Shown here one piece after another: positions 33,268-46,000 of a stretch of 64,000 nt of DNA. Positions within the stretch are counted from its first letter, which is position 1. Each line of letters opens with the position of its first letter. This DNA comes from Solen grandis (Eukaryota; Mollusca; Bivalvia; Adapedonta; Solenidae). The notes beneath the pieces are model-generated. The model was not told where the DNA came from and did no database searches. It worked only from the letters and a program-made list of their open reading frames with translations. The DNA is taken from contig CM037777.1 of assembly GCA_021229015.1 (NCBI GenBank), positions 54,038,857 to 54,102,856 on the forward strand, in the 5' to 3' direction. Position numbers and translations under genes: made by a program.

Positions 33268-34188
33268 AGCTCACCTGAGCACAACATGCTCATGGTGAGC
33301 TTTTGTGATCGCCTTTTGTCCGTCGTCCATTGTCTGTGTGTGCGTGCGTGATTTCTTTAAACAACATCCTTCTAAACTACTCACTGGATTTTGATAAAAC
33401 TTAACAGGAATGTTCATTATGGGGCCCTTTACCAAAGTTGTTAAAATTATTTTGATTGGTCAAAAATCTAGGTCACAGGAGCTAAAAATAGATTTTAGAA
33501 ATGAAAATTTTAAAAATCTTCTTCTCCGAAACCACAAAGCCTAGCCTTTTGATTTTTGGTATGTAGCATGATCTTATGACTCTCTACCAAGATTGTTCAA
33601 ATTATGACCCTGGGGTCAAAATTGGCCCGCCCTAGGGGTCAAATGATTTTACATAGAGTTATAAAAAAAACCTTAAAAATCTTCTTGTAAGAAAGTATAA
33701 GGCCTGGAGCTTAGATATTTGGCGTGTAGCATCATCTTATGGACCATTACCAAGATTGTTAAAATCATGGCCCTGGGGTCAAAATTAGGCCTGCCCCAGG
33801 GGTCACTTTTTTTTACATAGAGTTATATATGAAAACCTTCAAAATTCTTCTTGTGAAAACCCATAAGGCCTGGAGCTTAGATATTTGGTGTGTACTTGGT
33901 CAGAATGTTTCTCTCCATAAAATCTTGGACAAGTTCCAATTTGGGTCATGTGGGGTCAAAAAGTAGGTCATGAGGTCAAATCTTAGAAAAACCTTGTTAA
34001 CACTCTAGAGGCCACATTTTTGGCCATATCTTCATGAAAACTTAGTCGGAATGTCTGTTTCCATAAAATCTTGGACAAGTTCGAAAGTGGGTCATGTGGG
34101 GTCAAAAAATAGGTCAGTATGAAAAATCCAACATATGTTGCTCATTTTTAATCAGGTGAGCGATTCAGGGCCATCATGGCCCTCTTGT
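33268..34188 (+). repeat. R3 composite repeat, copy 1
   Basis: The left end is a hairpin: AGCTCACCTGAGCA, a short loop, then TGCTCATGGTGAGCT. The right end carries AGGGCCATCATGGCCCT followed by CTTG. Between them are TGTGATCGCCTTTTGTCCGT and several tandem ~120-bp modules with CCAAGATTGTT, TGGGGTCAAAATT and GGCCTGGAGCTTAGATATTT. It is non-coding. The inverted copy at 60927-61785 shares both ends. Confidence 0.85.
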
Positions 34189-34339
34189 TTTATTTAGTTT
34201 TATGATCACAGCCTTTTTACCAATGCATCTTAATTATAGTGGCAAATTTGTCATGATTTCCTGTACTTAAATGTTTGAGTGGGTAAAATTTAAAGAAAAT
34301 CCATTGTGGAGAACCTCTGGTATGTGCAGATATCAAGTA

Positions 34340-34440
34340 TGGGGACCCCCGTAGCCAAGTGGTTACTGTATCCTACCCCCTCTAATTATAGCCCCAAGAT
34401 ACCCCCAGGGTATTCCTTGACCTGTAATTATTATATTGAA
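34340..34440 (+). repeat. Decayed S2 SINE fragment
   Basis: The box-A-like CCGTAGCCAAGTGGTTACTG and a later ACCTGTAATTATTATATTGA segment match the order of S2, but most of the body is deleted and box B is missing. Confidence 0.45.
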
Positions 34441-36639
34441 TTATTTCATGCTTTTGAGTGGATTACTGTGATATAAATAAAACTACCTAAAAAATATTTA
34501 ATAATTGAAAATACCAACATAAAAAAAGCCACATGAAATGTGAGAATATAATTTTCGAAGTTCACAAGATGAAATAAAATCACATCTTCCACAATAAGGA
34601 ACTAATATCCTCTATATCACTATAAGTCTAAAATGTTATTGCCTTGACAGTAAAAGCTTGATGATGACAACAACAACAATAACAACAACAGTTTTATGGA
34701 ATCTTTTGAATTATCCTTGAAATCAAGGTTATTCTTCTGTGATGTGAGTCTTTTGTATTATAAACATCACATACCTTTTACTCTAAAGTTAATTGCCTCA
34801 TCAAAATTGTTGTTTTTGTTCATTAACTTGCCATGAATTTTTAAAATTAATTTTTAGATAATCACAAACTATGCTCTCATAAGAGGCTTGAATGATGTCC
34901 TCTCAGGCTGCAGCTAACTGAGGAAAATAATAGAAAACATGATTGAAACGCATTGCAAGAAAGCATCAAAGCTTATTAGAGGGAATTTTAAAAGAGATTG
35001 ACCTTTCCATTTGTCAATTTTGATTTCAAGATGAAAAAAAGACTGTTATTTGCGGTTGGGTGATTTGTCACAAGAAAAAAAAATGTCAGTTACTTTCTGG
35101 TTATGCCAGAGACAAGCGATTAATCTATATTATTTTAATCACTGTATCAAACATGCTGGACTTGTAACCCTCTTTAGGTATGCCAAACACCAGATCATAA
35201 AATACTTTTTTCTTAACAAATCCAAATATGCTGAATTGCCATTGCAGCTGTGATTTTTGCAGGATCAATGAATTGCATGGGGGAAATATTTGAGCGATAT
35301 TTTGTTGTTGCTGACATTAATTCTCATTGATTATGTCTTAAAGACATATTATTATTATTATTATTATTATGATCTTCTCTCTTCATTAGTTGGTGTTGGT
35401 TAAGGTTATCATTCAGGTGCATTTCTCCACAGCATTGGAAACGCATGAGTGCTCATTCCGTTACTTCATATATCACCCATGGGATTACATGTATTAGTTA
35501 GCATTTGCTTGTTATTGATTAGTCTCACCACTATTTGCAGCCCCACTTGGTAGTGGGGATTTTTGGACCATTATATATTATAGAAACTCTAGTATTTATG
35601 GCACTTGGACAAACCCTTACCGACTTACAGATTTTATTGAAGAGTATGACAGGATGCTGGCCAAGTATCCCATGGCTAACAGATGTAATAGGTAGCCATG
35701 GGTATCTGACGCTAATGTCTCCATAACCATCAAAAATATTCACTTCAAGCTTGGTATACTTGTTTGCTATCATTAAAGGAACCCATTTTAAAAGGGCGGG
35801 TAACGCTAATTTTTTTTCACAGTTATGGCCCTTTTTCAACTTATAATTTTCTGTATTGATTAAGGACAACTTCTGTCGAACATATTCACTTCAAGGTTGG
35901 AATACATGATCACTTTCAAAGTTGGAAAATAATTTTAAAAATATTTTAAAAGTAACTCTTGAATTTATTTGTTCACAGTTATGTCCCTTTTTTAACTTTT
36001 CTTTACCTTACGTTTGAAGAAAAAAATGTCTGATTCTTGAAATATGGGATATTTTATGTTTATGTTTATCATGCATATTCTTATCTCAGTAAGAACAAAA
36101 TCTAGGGGATTGAAATTGTGTCTGGGCTCAAAACCTTTTGTAACATTTTTTATGTTTACACTAAAAATAGTATACATTATACGATCCAGCGCTCAGAAAA
36201 GTGGAGCGCACTGTCTTGGGATATAGCTCTTGTTCATGTTATGGGAAATATGAGGTCCACTAAATAAAGAGGTTTTATTGGGATACATATTGGTGGATGG
36301 TTTCATCAATCTATCATATGGTCCACATATTATGTCAATGAAATTCCATGCTGTCATGCACAGTAAATTTTATTTTACTAAACAAATAATTGTAAATCCC
36401 AAGTTAATAGCAATTGAACAAAATTTTGTCTTGGTGATTGGCAAGTGCTGGGTATCTTAAATCATACCATAGTACTTCAGTAAGTTCTCGGTCTTGCTTT
36501 TAGTACTCAAGGGAGTGGTCATCACTCATTCATTATTTTTAATATACATGTAGTATGTTTCAATAAACCTCAATGTGCTAAGTTAAATTTATTTGTTTAT
36601 GTTGATTTTAAAACAAGATTTTAAAACTTATACTAATCC
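34441..36639. other. Non-coding stretch
   Basis: Includes a (TTA)n microsatellite at about 35348-35370 and CAACAACAATAACAACAAC at about 34670-34690. The short open frames near 35531-35869 lie on both strands and are not supported by splice sites. Confidence 0.4.
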
Positions 36640-36785
36640 CCCTTGGCAGTTCCTTGGTTAGACAAGTACTTTAATTGCGCCCTGGAAAGGTCATGAAAAA
36701 TCCTTGCCCCTCAACAAGGCTTGAACCCACAACCTTCAGATCCACAGTCGGGTATGTTACCACTGGACCACTGCACCCTTTGAAT
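36640..36785 (-). repeat. S3 SINE, minus strand
   Basis: On the minus strand, box A (TGGTCCAGTGGTAAC) and box B (GGGTTCAAGCC) are close to consensus, followed by TTTTTCATGACCTTTCC and a tail related to the copies at 42940-43092 and 58030-58140 (AGTACT/AACTGGT...AAGG(A)TTA). Confidence 0.7.
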
Positions 36786-36789
36786 GTAC

Positions 36790-39700
36790 CTAGCCCATTG
36801 ATATTCTTATCTGGAAGAAGGTTGCATCATGAGCTTTAAGATACCCTGAAACAGCATGAATTTGAGACTATGAACTTCTTGAAGGGCCCTCATGTTTCCT
36901 TTAAAGATATATTAGCTCCCATCCTTAGTCCATTAGTGAGCTATTTTTATCTGCCTGACAATAATTGGGGGAGGTCTATGAGTTCAACCAATTTGTTTCA
37001 GAAAATAAAATCCATTCTAATCGTAAAAAATACCCAAAGAAAATGATTGTCTTGCCATTCAGAAGCATGGCCTTGATATAAAATTCTAGCCTAAGAACAA
37101 ATAAGTTTACAGTGTTAAATGCATAGCAATTATTTGTGTCCCAAGGGACCTGTTAAATGTGGTATCTACATATAAAATTGATATATTCTGCATTGAAAAG
37201 CTTTACTTAAACTTGCAATCACCTATTTGTGAAAGAATTTACCGTGTAAAATTCACTATTCTCTTCTTTTTTTTTAACCCTTAAACGTGATTTTATATGA
37301 GGATTTGTTATTTGATTATGTAAATGTTTTGCTGATGGGAACTTGGAATGAAGATAATCAAAGAGATTATCATCACATTTCCCCACCACCTGTAGTCTGG
37401 CGCTCCTTTTTAAAGTTTTCCCATTTTGTGCCATGCTGTGACAACTTGCCGTTAAATATCTCCAGTTGTCAGTCGAGACTGGTCACCCATTAGTGGAAGA
37501 AGTGAGATAAATGACCCATATACCAGATACAAATAAAATCTTTGAATAGACAAAATGTGATAATTACACCTAATGATGACATTTCCGATGCACCTTACTA
37601 TTCATTTCGATACTTCTAAAGTAGGGTCACAGGTTTAGCGTTAATGTTTTGTTTCAAATGTGATTCATATCTTATCACCTTCCAATCGGCATAAATGATT
37701 TAGCATTATGTCCAGAAATTAATGCTTTTATTGACACGTTTTGAGAGAGAAGCACGATTAGATTTTATCTACTTCTCCGTTAGTCAAAGAAAAACAACAA
37801 ACAGGGCCACTATTGATAACCGTTTAGATGTTTACAAATTTTTTACAAAGTTTTGAATTTAAAAACAATAGCTGCACTAGGTTCAAAGGTTGATTTCTGA
37901 AGATGGAGCGTGTCCTATTACATTTAGTTACAATGTGGCGAAGTTTCCGTATCGTGTCAGTGTTATGTATTCAGATCAAATGAGGTGTGTATGATTAGGT
38001 TTGTTTTGTGCGCTCTTCGCACAGCATCAGCTTAAATTGTAAACTGAGAGTTTGACATCGAGGGGCACAAAAACCTTGACGGATTTCAACGGTTAAATAT
38101 GGACAAAAGAGTTCAATAGAGTCCCCCCCCCACCCCTGTTTATGGACCCTGAGTACCTGCCACTTCACAATTGAGTCATTTTCAAAATGATCAAAATCGC
38201 AGATACTAAACAGTAGCTCAAGAGACCCCCTTGTGAATTTTTACAATTCAAAAAATTAGCGTTTCATGAAAGATTGTTTGACTCACTTTTAATTACTTTC
38301 AAGAGGAGTGTAATCTTAGTGCTGATATTAAAGTCGACTCGGTGTTTAGTTTGAGGAAGTGTGATATTCAGGATTTAGCACAGTTTTATATGGATACGTA
38401 ATTATTCCTAATGCTCCTGTTTCGCAGCCATCGAGTCAGCTACGCTGGAGTTTTATTAAAGGATACACTGTAAAGATTTATGTAAGTGAATTAAACACTA
38501 TGATTGTATTTTCATGGCCAGGTTTTTGGGGCTCATAAATAGTGTGTGATTTGATTTTATTGTATGATTAGAGGCACTATTATTCCACAGAACGCTCAAT
38601 TATTTTTGCAAGACGCATAAATAAGACATAATGGACTGATTTTTTATTGCTCTATTAAACATGATGGGCTTTTTTTTCTTACTTAACAGAAAAATATGGC
38701 CCAGGAGAAGGCTATAAACATGAATATCTGCTGGGGACAAGACTTGGAAAAGCTTTCTTTCATTTTTCAAGTCAGCATAACATGGTTAAAGATGGCATGA
38801 AAATATGAATGCAAGGTTTAGTGACGGCATCTTAACAAGGTTAGCTGGGCTTGTAATATGATTTTGAGGGTTTCCAAAATCGAAAGGCCTTTGAATATCG
38901 TTTTGTGAAGTAGGTTTATGCATAATGTTACTGATTCAAGAGGGTGGTAGGCTTGATACTTTCAGTCCCAGAATTTATAAAATGTTCAGTATTCAGCGTT
39001 GATACCCAGGGTAAGTTTCTATTTATCTGCATTTTACAAAACATCTCTAATTGAGATTTTTCTTTTATTCAAAAACGATATCACCACTATTTTGAATAAA
39101 TTGAGGACATTATTTTTGGACCCATTTTCTGTTAGGTCATGCTAAGGCCAAAAAAAATATTTTGTGTTTAGGGCAATGGTCTTAAAAAAGGTGAGGTGGA
39201 CATTTTTTTTTTTTTTTTCCACTTTACTTCAAAAGTCTAATCATAACAGTGAACAAATCACAAATTTTTAACAGGCTATTCGGCAGTTCTTAAATAAGGC
39301 CGCTAAAAACTTAAGGATAAGCAGGTTTTCACTAGGTAGGGTCGGGTTGCCCGAAACACAGAATTTTTTTAAGGCCTACTAATAATATGTTGGCAGAATA
39401 TCTTTTTTATATGTCAGTAAACTAGGGAGTTATAGATGTTGAGGAAAATCTCACTTTTCACAATTTAATTTTGTTATTTAATCAAAAACAGTTATATCAG
39501 GGGTTATAATTATGTAGATTTTGGAGTGCAAAATAAAATATCCATCCAGAATATGCTTTTACAATATATATATATATATTTTTTTTTTTTTGCATTGGTA
39601 TACTTTTTTGTATACATTTGGTACATTGAAATAAAAAGACACAGAAATGGTAATTTGTGGGTATTTGATGCCAAATTCTCTGGTGTTATTCCCACAGGGC

Positions 39701-41472
39701 AATCAATACATACTCATACAAATCCCATTCAGCCTTTTGCTTTAGGCCTTGTACCGTGGATGGTTTATACTTATTTCTTATTATTACACAGTACTTCCAA
39801 GTAGTTACTCTTGAGTGTAAACTTCCACTTATGAATAAATAACATTTATTACTCCCCATGGGCAAATTTTTTGCAGCTTTCCCTAATTCTGTAATAGGAA
39901 CATGACATTTTTAAACAAAAATAAATTAATTGGACTTATGCTTAAATTAATTTGATAGTTTAAAGTTATTTCATGAAAAAGAAATAATAAGAGGTTTTGG
40001 CATCATATACGCCCACTGTCATAATTATGTCACGCCATGCCACACCTTATCGTCTCTTATCATCAATCAGTTGAGGGGCCATAAAATTTCCCCTCTCTGT
40101 GTCACATGTTCATTATGAAGTCTCTATAATTAGCAGTTAAGTGTTTGTAGTTATTGATATTATCTTGCGCAATATCTTGTGTTATGAAAAAAAAAAATGA
40201 CGAGATGTAATGCATTCCAGTGAACAAATTCATTCAAGGGCCCTTTAGTCTCTGCCAAGGCAGATATAATGGCATTGAAGTTGAGTCGCTATTTTAGAAC
40301 TGGAGTACCCGTGTATAAAGTCGAAGTGCCATTAAGTGCGCCCCTCTCTCAGATACACTCCGAGCAAAGAGGCAATTTGAGGAGTTATTAGAAAAACACT
40401 CTGCCTTGAAATTAAGGAAACTTGAAAGTAAACAGCATATCAGCTGTTAGCAATATAGTTCTGGAATGATTAGTTATTCCAAAGAATGTTTTGTTTGAGA
40501 AAATATTTACGCAATACTTGAGTGGTTCGCTGATACAAAAAGAGCTCTTCTAACGAGTGCACTGTACAGTTTTCATCTTTTTTCGGTTCCATATAATTTT
40601 AACAGATGGCTAAGTACAGCCATGACTGACGGTTTAATAAAGTAAGTGAAGCCAAGCAGTAGAAAACGGAAATCTATTTTACATGAGAAATTTAATTAGC
40701 AAAAGCTTTTAAAATTTTGGAAGAAAAAAAAATTAGTCACTCTTTTTGCTGAAGATTTATTTCTTTTCTTGCCGCATGTAAAATAATGTCAGCGTGCACA
40801 CCGTCTTGCGCAAAATCTGAGTAGAAACACTCTGCGGTTGTAAGAAATAAATGAAGGATAATGCAAAAGGCAGTTACCAAATCCTTTCTAATTATTTCCC
40901 CAATTAAATGCATACTTTGTTTTCATTGCATCAAATTGAAGAGATTTCAGCTGTAATCGCTGAGCATGTCAAAAAACTGGAAGACATCAGAAGAGAAGGG
41001 ATGGCTGCCACACTGGGATGAAAGAGGATTAGAACATGCGGTGACGCTGCAAGTAGATAAACACCAGGATCAGATCGCGGGGGTTTTCGTCTCTTGTTTC
41101 ATTCATCGTGCCCTCTCTCATAACACAGCTTGATGGGATTTTTCTCCTACTTAAGGATAAAGATCCTTGTACATGATCATTAAGTAAAGTTGGCTTCTGA
41201 AATGGAAATGATGATCAAAATTTCTACTTCAAGTTAAATTAAAAGAAATTTAAGAAAATAAGAGATAACCATTTTAGCCAAATTATGGAATAATGACTAA
41301 TGATCATCTATAATCCTACCTTATCATCTAATTATAATCTAAGCAAAACAGCAGATTTTGTTTATCTAATTTAGTTTAATTTTGGATATGGTTCGATACT
41401 TTTACAGTAACAATCAAAATAATCATGATTAATCCTATTTAGAATAGAAGATACTGAATTAGAGTCTTTTAT
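36790..41472. other. Repeat-poor island, possible regulatory DNA
   Basis: About 4.7 kb in which I recognise none of the window's MITE, SINE or composite families, in contrast to both flanks. It holds locally G+C-raised, non-open blocks (37380-37500, 37880-38060, 40250-40400, 40860-41110) with clusters of TAATTA, CTTTGTT and ATGCAT motifs. Exon-like bits at 38428-38481 and 38966-39010 have fair splice signals but are very short. Depletion of insertions is consistent with constraint; this is inference. Confidence 0.4.
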
Positions 41473-41712
41473 TTAACCCTTTCCCTCATATAGACTCATT
41501 TTGACGCACTAAGTAGGTACCACATAAAGCCTGATCTGCAGAAAACCAGTTAAACCTTACCAAATTTAATTATAAAATCCTCATTTCCAGACCACTGAGG
41601 AGCAGCGAACAGCATAAAACCTGATCAGCCTGCGAGTTACTCGCAGGCTGATCTGGTTTTATGCTGTTCGCATAGGTCTTTTCATGGTTTCCTCTATGAG
41701 GGAAAGGGTTAA
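41473..41712 (+). mobile_element. T1 MITE copy 8
   Basis: TTAA on both sides, perfect 14-bp termini and an intact palindrome with the family's standard single mismatch. One of the best-preserved copies, so probably among the youngest. Confidence 0.96.
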
Positions 41713-42664
41713 AAACTGCTTTGAATATACTCATTTATAAAGTGGTTTAAAAATATATCAAAGTATTCTATATAAATATGAACACTAGCAGGTCCCCTTG
41801 AAAGCCAAACAAAAAATCATCAAACTCTTGACTTAGCATGGATAAACTGTTCGTTTATAATGAATTGTTCTCTCCATAATGAAAGCTATTTGGTCGTCCT
41901 GCCTTAAATTGTCTAGATGTAAGTATAAGGATCTTCTTAATGACTACACAATACACTACATAGGGAGGGTTAACAGTCATGGGATTGACGTTATAAGATA
42001 ATTGTCGTATATAATTATAATCATTTTGTTCAACACATAATTATCGAGTGAAAAAGCTGTAATTAAATGTGGCTAATTTCACTCTTGAAGTCACTCCCAT
42101 TCATAAATTTATGCCGAAAGCGCAGGGCAGAAAAAATGTATTGTGAGATAATTATTTTTATTTCAGTTGTCAAATCTTTTTTTTAATTTGACGGAGAAAG
42201 GTATTTTGATAATATTTCATAATACTTGAGGTCTAATCTAGTGCACTCCGTAACCTGATAGGGTAGAGTTCAAGATTAGTGTGGTGGTGAACTATTGTAA
42301 AGCTATTCCCTTACATGTCATGTGGAATACCTCTGCTTTCACCCATATAAGTTAACCAGTCAACTTCCTCTCCTATTCATTGCCACTGAAAATTGACACA
42401 TTCTGTCTTTTCATCATTAGAAAGAAAACAAATCGGATTTCACATTAGTGTTTTTAGTGAATTTGGAGTTTGAATTACTTTTCCTTTTTCGTAAACCAAT
42501 GATGAGCAAAAAATGTATTACCAATTTACACTGACAAGTCTAAACTCTAAGGTGACTGACACATGATTATCTTTTAAAAACATTTGGTTAACATGAAAAA
42601 TGAAATTTGGAAAATGAGAGTTATACTATTTTAAAACTGTAGGCAATGGTGACATTTTGATAAT

Positions 42665-42906
42665 TTAACCCTTTCCCTCATAGAGGACACCATGAAAAGA
42701 CCTATGCGAACAGCATAAAACCAGATCAGCCTGCGAGTAACTCGCAGGCTGATCAGGTTTTATGCTGTTCGCTGCTCCTCAGTGGTCTGGAAATGAGGAT
42801 TTTGTAATTAAATTTGGTAAGGTTTAACTGTGGTTTTCTGCAGATCAGGCTTTATGTGGTACCTATTGAGTGCGTCAAAATGAGTCTATATGAGGGAAAG
42901 GGTTAA
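42665..42906 (-). mobile_element. T1 MITE copy 9, near-consensus
   Basis: TTAA on both sides and perfect termini. The palindrome at 42706-42772 has 33-nt arms around one unpaired A, with a single mismatch (A.A), so 32 of 33 positions pair. This copy can serve as the family reference. Confidence 0.97.
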
Positions 42907-42939
42907 TTGAGTTTGTATGAACAGCAAGTTGTCATCATG

Positions 42940-43092
42940 GAACCAGAAACATCCAATGGTTATAGTGGATATGACTGAATTAAAAGGTTGTGGATTCAAA
43001 CCTTGCTGGGAGTAAGACATTTCATGACCTTTCAAAAGCAAAGAACTGGTCCAACTCGGGAAACATCAAGAAGGATCCCAATAGTTGCAAAG
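42940..43092 (+). repeat. S3 SINE copy
   Basis: ATAGTGGATATGACTG and a box-B-like GGATTCAAACC precede ACATTTCATGACCTTTCAAA and AACTGGTCCAACTCGGGAAA, matching the S3 copies at 36640-36785 (minus) and 58030-58140. Confidence 0.6.
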
Positions 43093-43094
43093 AA

Positions 43095-46000
43095 CAAAAA
43101 GTTAATTATGAAAGTGCCAGCTTTCAAGAAAAACGTAGAAAAAGAAGTTAGATAACTTATGGTGTGGAACATTCATTTTATGCGAGTTAAAAACCAAAGC
43201 AAACTGAAAGAAGTTATTTTGTCTGAAAGTGCCTTACCTTATTTTATAAAAAGTCTTGAAGAGTTGGAAACATTACTAGTACAAAGTCATTCCTTTGTAC
43301 CATGAAAATAAGTCCCATTGTCATTTAAAAGCAAAGACTTTTTTATGACATTTAATAAAATGAAGGTATCCAAATGAGTACTCAAACATTTAATGCCAAC
43401 GAGGGGACTTGTTTCTAAATCAGTATGCCGTAAAAGTTAATACCGGGAAAGTGTGATTAAATCTGAAATATTGAAATTTGTGGATCAGAAAAGTGCACCA
43501 TGCATAGAATACATTAAATAGTTTGATTTTGTATACTGATTTTAAAATTACTTACCATATACATGTTACTGTAATTTCCTGACCTGATATGTGATAAATG
43601 CAGAAATAATAATTTGGAGAAAGTGATTTGTTGGATACATACAAATTTCTATGAGGGTCTACAATAGCTCTAGTTCATTAATCTGTTCAATTGTTTTGTT
43701 TGAGTTTAACTAATGCATTTCTGCAGAAAAGGCTGTGTTTTTGCTTTGTAAATCACTTATCTTTTATCTACCGTCTTTGCGTTTTAACTCTTTCTGAGAT
43801 CGTATGCAGAATAATTTTGATGTACATCATAAACTCCGAGAACTTTGTGACTTACATTAATGTGGTGTTTGCTAATTTCTTGCACGGAGAAGGAAATGAA
43901 AAATTAAATGTTTGGTTGGTTTAGATTTGAAAATATAGAATTTGCATAATGTTATGGTATGTGTTTGAATTGTGAAGCTACAAGGATCAATATGATGGGA
44001 CTAGATGTACCTCCAGTACTGAAGATTTAAATGCAAATAGTTTGATTCCTAAACAAATTTTGAACTTGAGTTTGTATTCATTTATATACATGTGTCTAGA
44101 GTTCAGACTTATAAGACAGCATTATACAATGAAGAAAGGTCAGGACTGAAGAAATATCTATCATAATACCTCATTTAAATCTGTTTGCAGACACTCCGAA
44201 AATTTGCTTTTGAAACTATAGGAAAAAAGACAATATTTGATCAAGATTAACAATTTACCATGGCTGACTTCCCCACATTTCTGACACTTCCCTCATTTTT
44301 TTTTAATTTAAAAAAAGACTGCTTCTTTTTCTTTGAAATTAGATATATGTGGTTGTTATTTGCAGCCATTTGAATCTGTTTTTAAATTAGACTGTTCAGA
44401 CATTTTGTGAGGCTGCTTGAAGAAGATCTTAAGTTTGGTGCATGTTGGCACAGAAGGTCTAGCTGGGATTAAATTTAAATTGTTAAATGTTAAAACAGCC
44501 GCAGGAATGTATATTGAGGGTTGCCTAAAAAACTCTCTCTTTCTTCTGTTTTTATTATTTCACTTCAAACAGTTATTTTTTCACTTTAAACAGCTCCTTG
44601 GTCAACCCTCTTTTAACATTGTATCTTTAATTCCAGATGATTTTTTCGATAGGCTAAAAAAAACAAATCAAAGCGCTCAAGTGCGCTGAGAGACGGCAGC
44701 CTGATTAACAGGAAAAAAGCTGTGATTCTTAATTATTGATACAATAGAGGCAAAAGCCACATGAGGCAAAAACTCCACACACTCTCCTGCAACTATAGTC
44801 GGTAGTAAGACAATCGAATACGCACTCGGTTTGTTACAAAACATCCTGGATTTAGGGTCATGAACCTGACTGTATGAACTTCAGAATTAGGTCATTCCCT
44901 AGGACCCGAATTATATACACTCTCTACTGTTACTTAAGTATAGAACTTGAATGTTTGTTTCTATTTCAAAGTTAAGAAATGCTCAGGGAGGAACCTAACT
45001 CACTTTCATGCAAAATTACGTGTGAATTACTTTAGGTTAAATACAAACATTCAAAGCGCTACTTTTTTTCTTTTAACAGGAGTAGATCTTCAAGTATATA
45101 AAATGGGTTGCTGTTCTGATTTATAAGTGTGACTGATATATTGTTCACGCTCAAAATGGATGTTTACAGAGCAAAATAACATGTTTACACACAACAGCAC
45201 ATGAATAGTGGTTACGGTTATGAATAAAAGGTCTGCATAACGTATTCCATTTGTATTCATAAGTGCAGAATCGCATTGCCGAGAGGTTACAGTTAAACTT
45301 GTCATGGAAAATATTCATATTAGCAAGGTCAGCGATGCCTGGTAAGCGTTTCTAGCTACTAAAGATGGCAAGCTGCCGTCTAAAAACAAATTTAAGTTCT
45401 CAAGAAGAAATCCATGACCCTATATGATATTATTGATTTGAAATATGCATTTTGCAGGACATTGAAACAGGTAAGTTAAAAACCCTATAAAGTATCTTTG
45501 GTTGAACAATTATTTTTGGCAGCTGCTGTATGCTTTTGCTATTGACCCAGATTATTCACAGGTTTTGACCAGTCACAAATGATCAGAAATTTATTTCTAA
45601 GTGCACCTGCCTGCTTTTAAGCTGTGTTCCCTGGCTAATGGGCAAGGCTGGTTTACAAATGTAACTGGGCATGAAAACTGTGCAAAATCAGAGATTACAG
45701 ACTGTTTGCTATTTAATGATACTGGAATAAAATACAGTCTTATAGTACAGCTTGTGACTAAACTTGCAACCGATTATCTTTTTCTTAAAATATTTCTTGT
45801 TTAGCTTCCAGTGACACTCTTTGAGTGAGGTGCAAGTCCCTTAGTTCCTTTGTACATGTGTTGCGTTTGTCCCTTTTAACCAAGTGGATGATAGAGTGCA
45901 GCAGCTAGTGATAGGGGTATTGATCCCAGTGTATAGACTCATGGGGAAGGTAGACAACTGGTACGGACCTACACTACAGGGTGCTGGAGGTAATGATATG

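Noticed and set aside
38428..38481. 54-bp candidate exon (PSSQLRWSFIKGYTVKIY)
   Set aside because: Splice signals are fair, but the length is too short to exceed chance and its phase does not join the next candidate at 38966-39010.
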